From FEN-1219 sp963817615 (GTDB lineage: Bacteria; Pseudomonadota; Gammaproteobacteria; Steroidobacterales; Rariloculaceae), in NCBI GenBank assembly GCA_963817615.1, contig CAWFPH010000002.1:248001-312000 (forward strand): 64,000 bases of DNA, written 5' to 3'. This document shows positions 63,794-64,000 of the stretch, one piece after another. Below the pieces are notes generated by a model. The model was not told where the DNA came from. It did not search any database and saw nothing but the letters and a program-made list of their open reading frames with translations. The number at the start of each line of letters is the position of its first letter. Positions within the stretch are counted from its first letter, which is position 1. The position numbers and the translations under genes were made by a program.

Positions 63794-63943
63794 TCCGGGT
63801 CCGGAGGTCGTTGAAACCGGTAACGATGGCTCAGCGGGAGCCGCGCGTCCAGCTCGTGCGCGGGAGCGCGTCGTGCCGGACCGCGGCGCAGACCGGACGA
63901 GCCTAACCCGCCAGGCCGAAGCGGCCGCCGGCGGCGGCGCGGC

Positions 63944-64000
63944 TCAGCCGCGGTTCGGCGTCGCCGTTCTCACCGTGAGCGCCCAGCCGTCATACGCCGT
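63944..64000 (-). CDS. Possible C-terminal end of a gene running off the window
   Basis: On the minus strand an open frame enters at the right edge and ends at a TGA at 63944-63946, giving the 18-residue end TAYDGWALTVRTATPNRG. It is too short to identify. It may belong to a gene outside the window. Confidence 0.25.
   Translation of the reverse strand, partial: TAYDGWALTVRTATPNRG

Overview
This is a gene-dense, very GC-rich bacterial chromosome segment. The gene content suggests a Gammaproteobacterium, perhaps of the Steroidobacterales/Nevskiales/Xanthomonadales type. The clues are a TonB-dependent receptor with a 'VTVTGSRI' plug start, a MetX/MetY transsulfurylation pair, RhlE, an AcrB-type pump and exported DUF1501/DUF1800 and DUF1552/DUF1592 pairs. 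The lineage is an inference; no rRNA or tRNA is present to test it. I see no phage genes, insertion sequences or CRISPR array, and almost no transcription factors.

Left part (1-10.6 kb): a four-gene operon reads as bacterial sphingolipid synthesis (GT21-type glucosyltransferase, serine palmitoyltransferase, GNAT-fold ceramide synthase, ceramide reductase). It is followed by the frameshifted remnant of a fatty-acid hydroxylase that would fit the same pathway. Then come a CoA-binding protein, metY and metX (methionine synthesis, minus strand), an OsmC-like protein and a flavin monooxygenase whose start codon appears to be ATC.

10.6-27.6 kb: a tannase-family esterase, a sulfotransferase, a DsbA-like oxidoreductase with a SurA-like N-terminus, the exported DUF1501-DUF1800 pair, the RNA helicase RhlE, an ADOP-type duplicated permease, an AbiEi/AbiEii-like toxin-antitoxin candidate, the ergothioneine genes egtB-egtD and a large exported metallo-beta-lactamase-fold protein.

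27.6-45.3 kb: a cluster of three REP-like repeats, a second tannase-family esterase, a ZIP metal transporter, an orphan molybdopterin hydroxylase large subunit with an acyl-CoA-dehydrogenase-like flavoprotein, a second FAD monooxygenase and aquaporin Z. These are followed by a possible phosphate/phosphoester scavenging set: a PhoX-like DUF839 protein, a PF04185 phosphoesterase and a TonB-dependent receptor. Convergent gene ends here carry long perfect GC hairpins without U-tracts.

45.3-52.5 kb: a five-gene minus-strand operon: haem-binding DUF1592-type protein, Tat-exported DUF1552 protein, exported ankyrin-repeat protein, Tat-exported metallo-beta-lactamase-fold protein and DoxX-like membrane protein. 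Its function is unknown to me, and it is the best candidate for an undescribed system here.

52.5-64 kb: small hypotheticals, a DUF1361 membrane protein, a DksA/TraR zinc-finger protein, a B12-binding radical SAM enzyme, an RND pump with its adaptor, a diiron ODP-type protein behind a leader of nested palindromes, and a Bcr/CflA-type transporter. Heptameric tandem repeats lie in three intergenic regions of the window.
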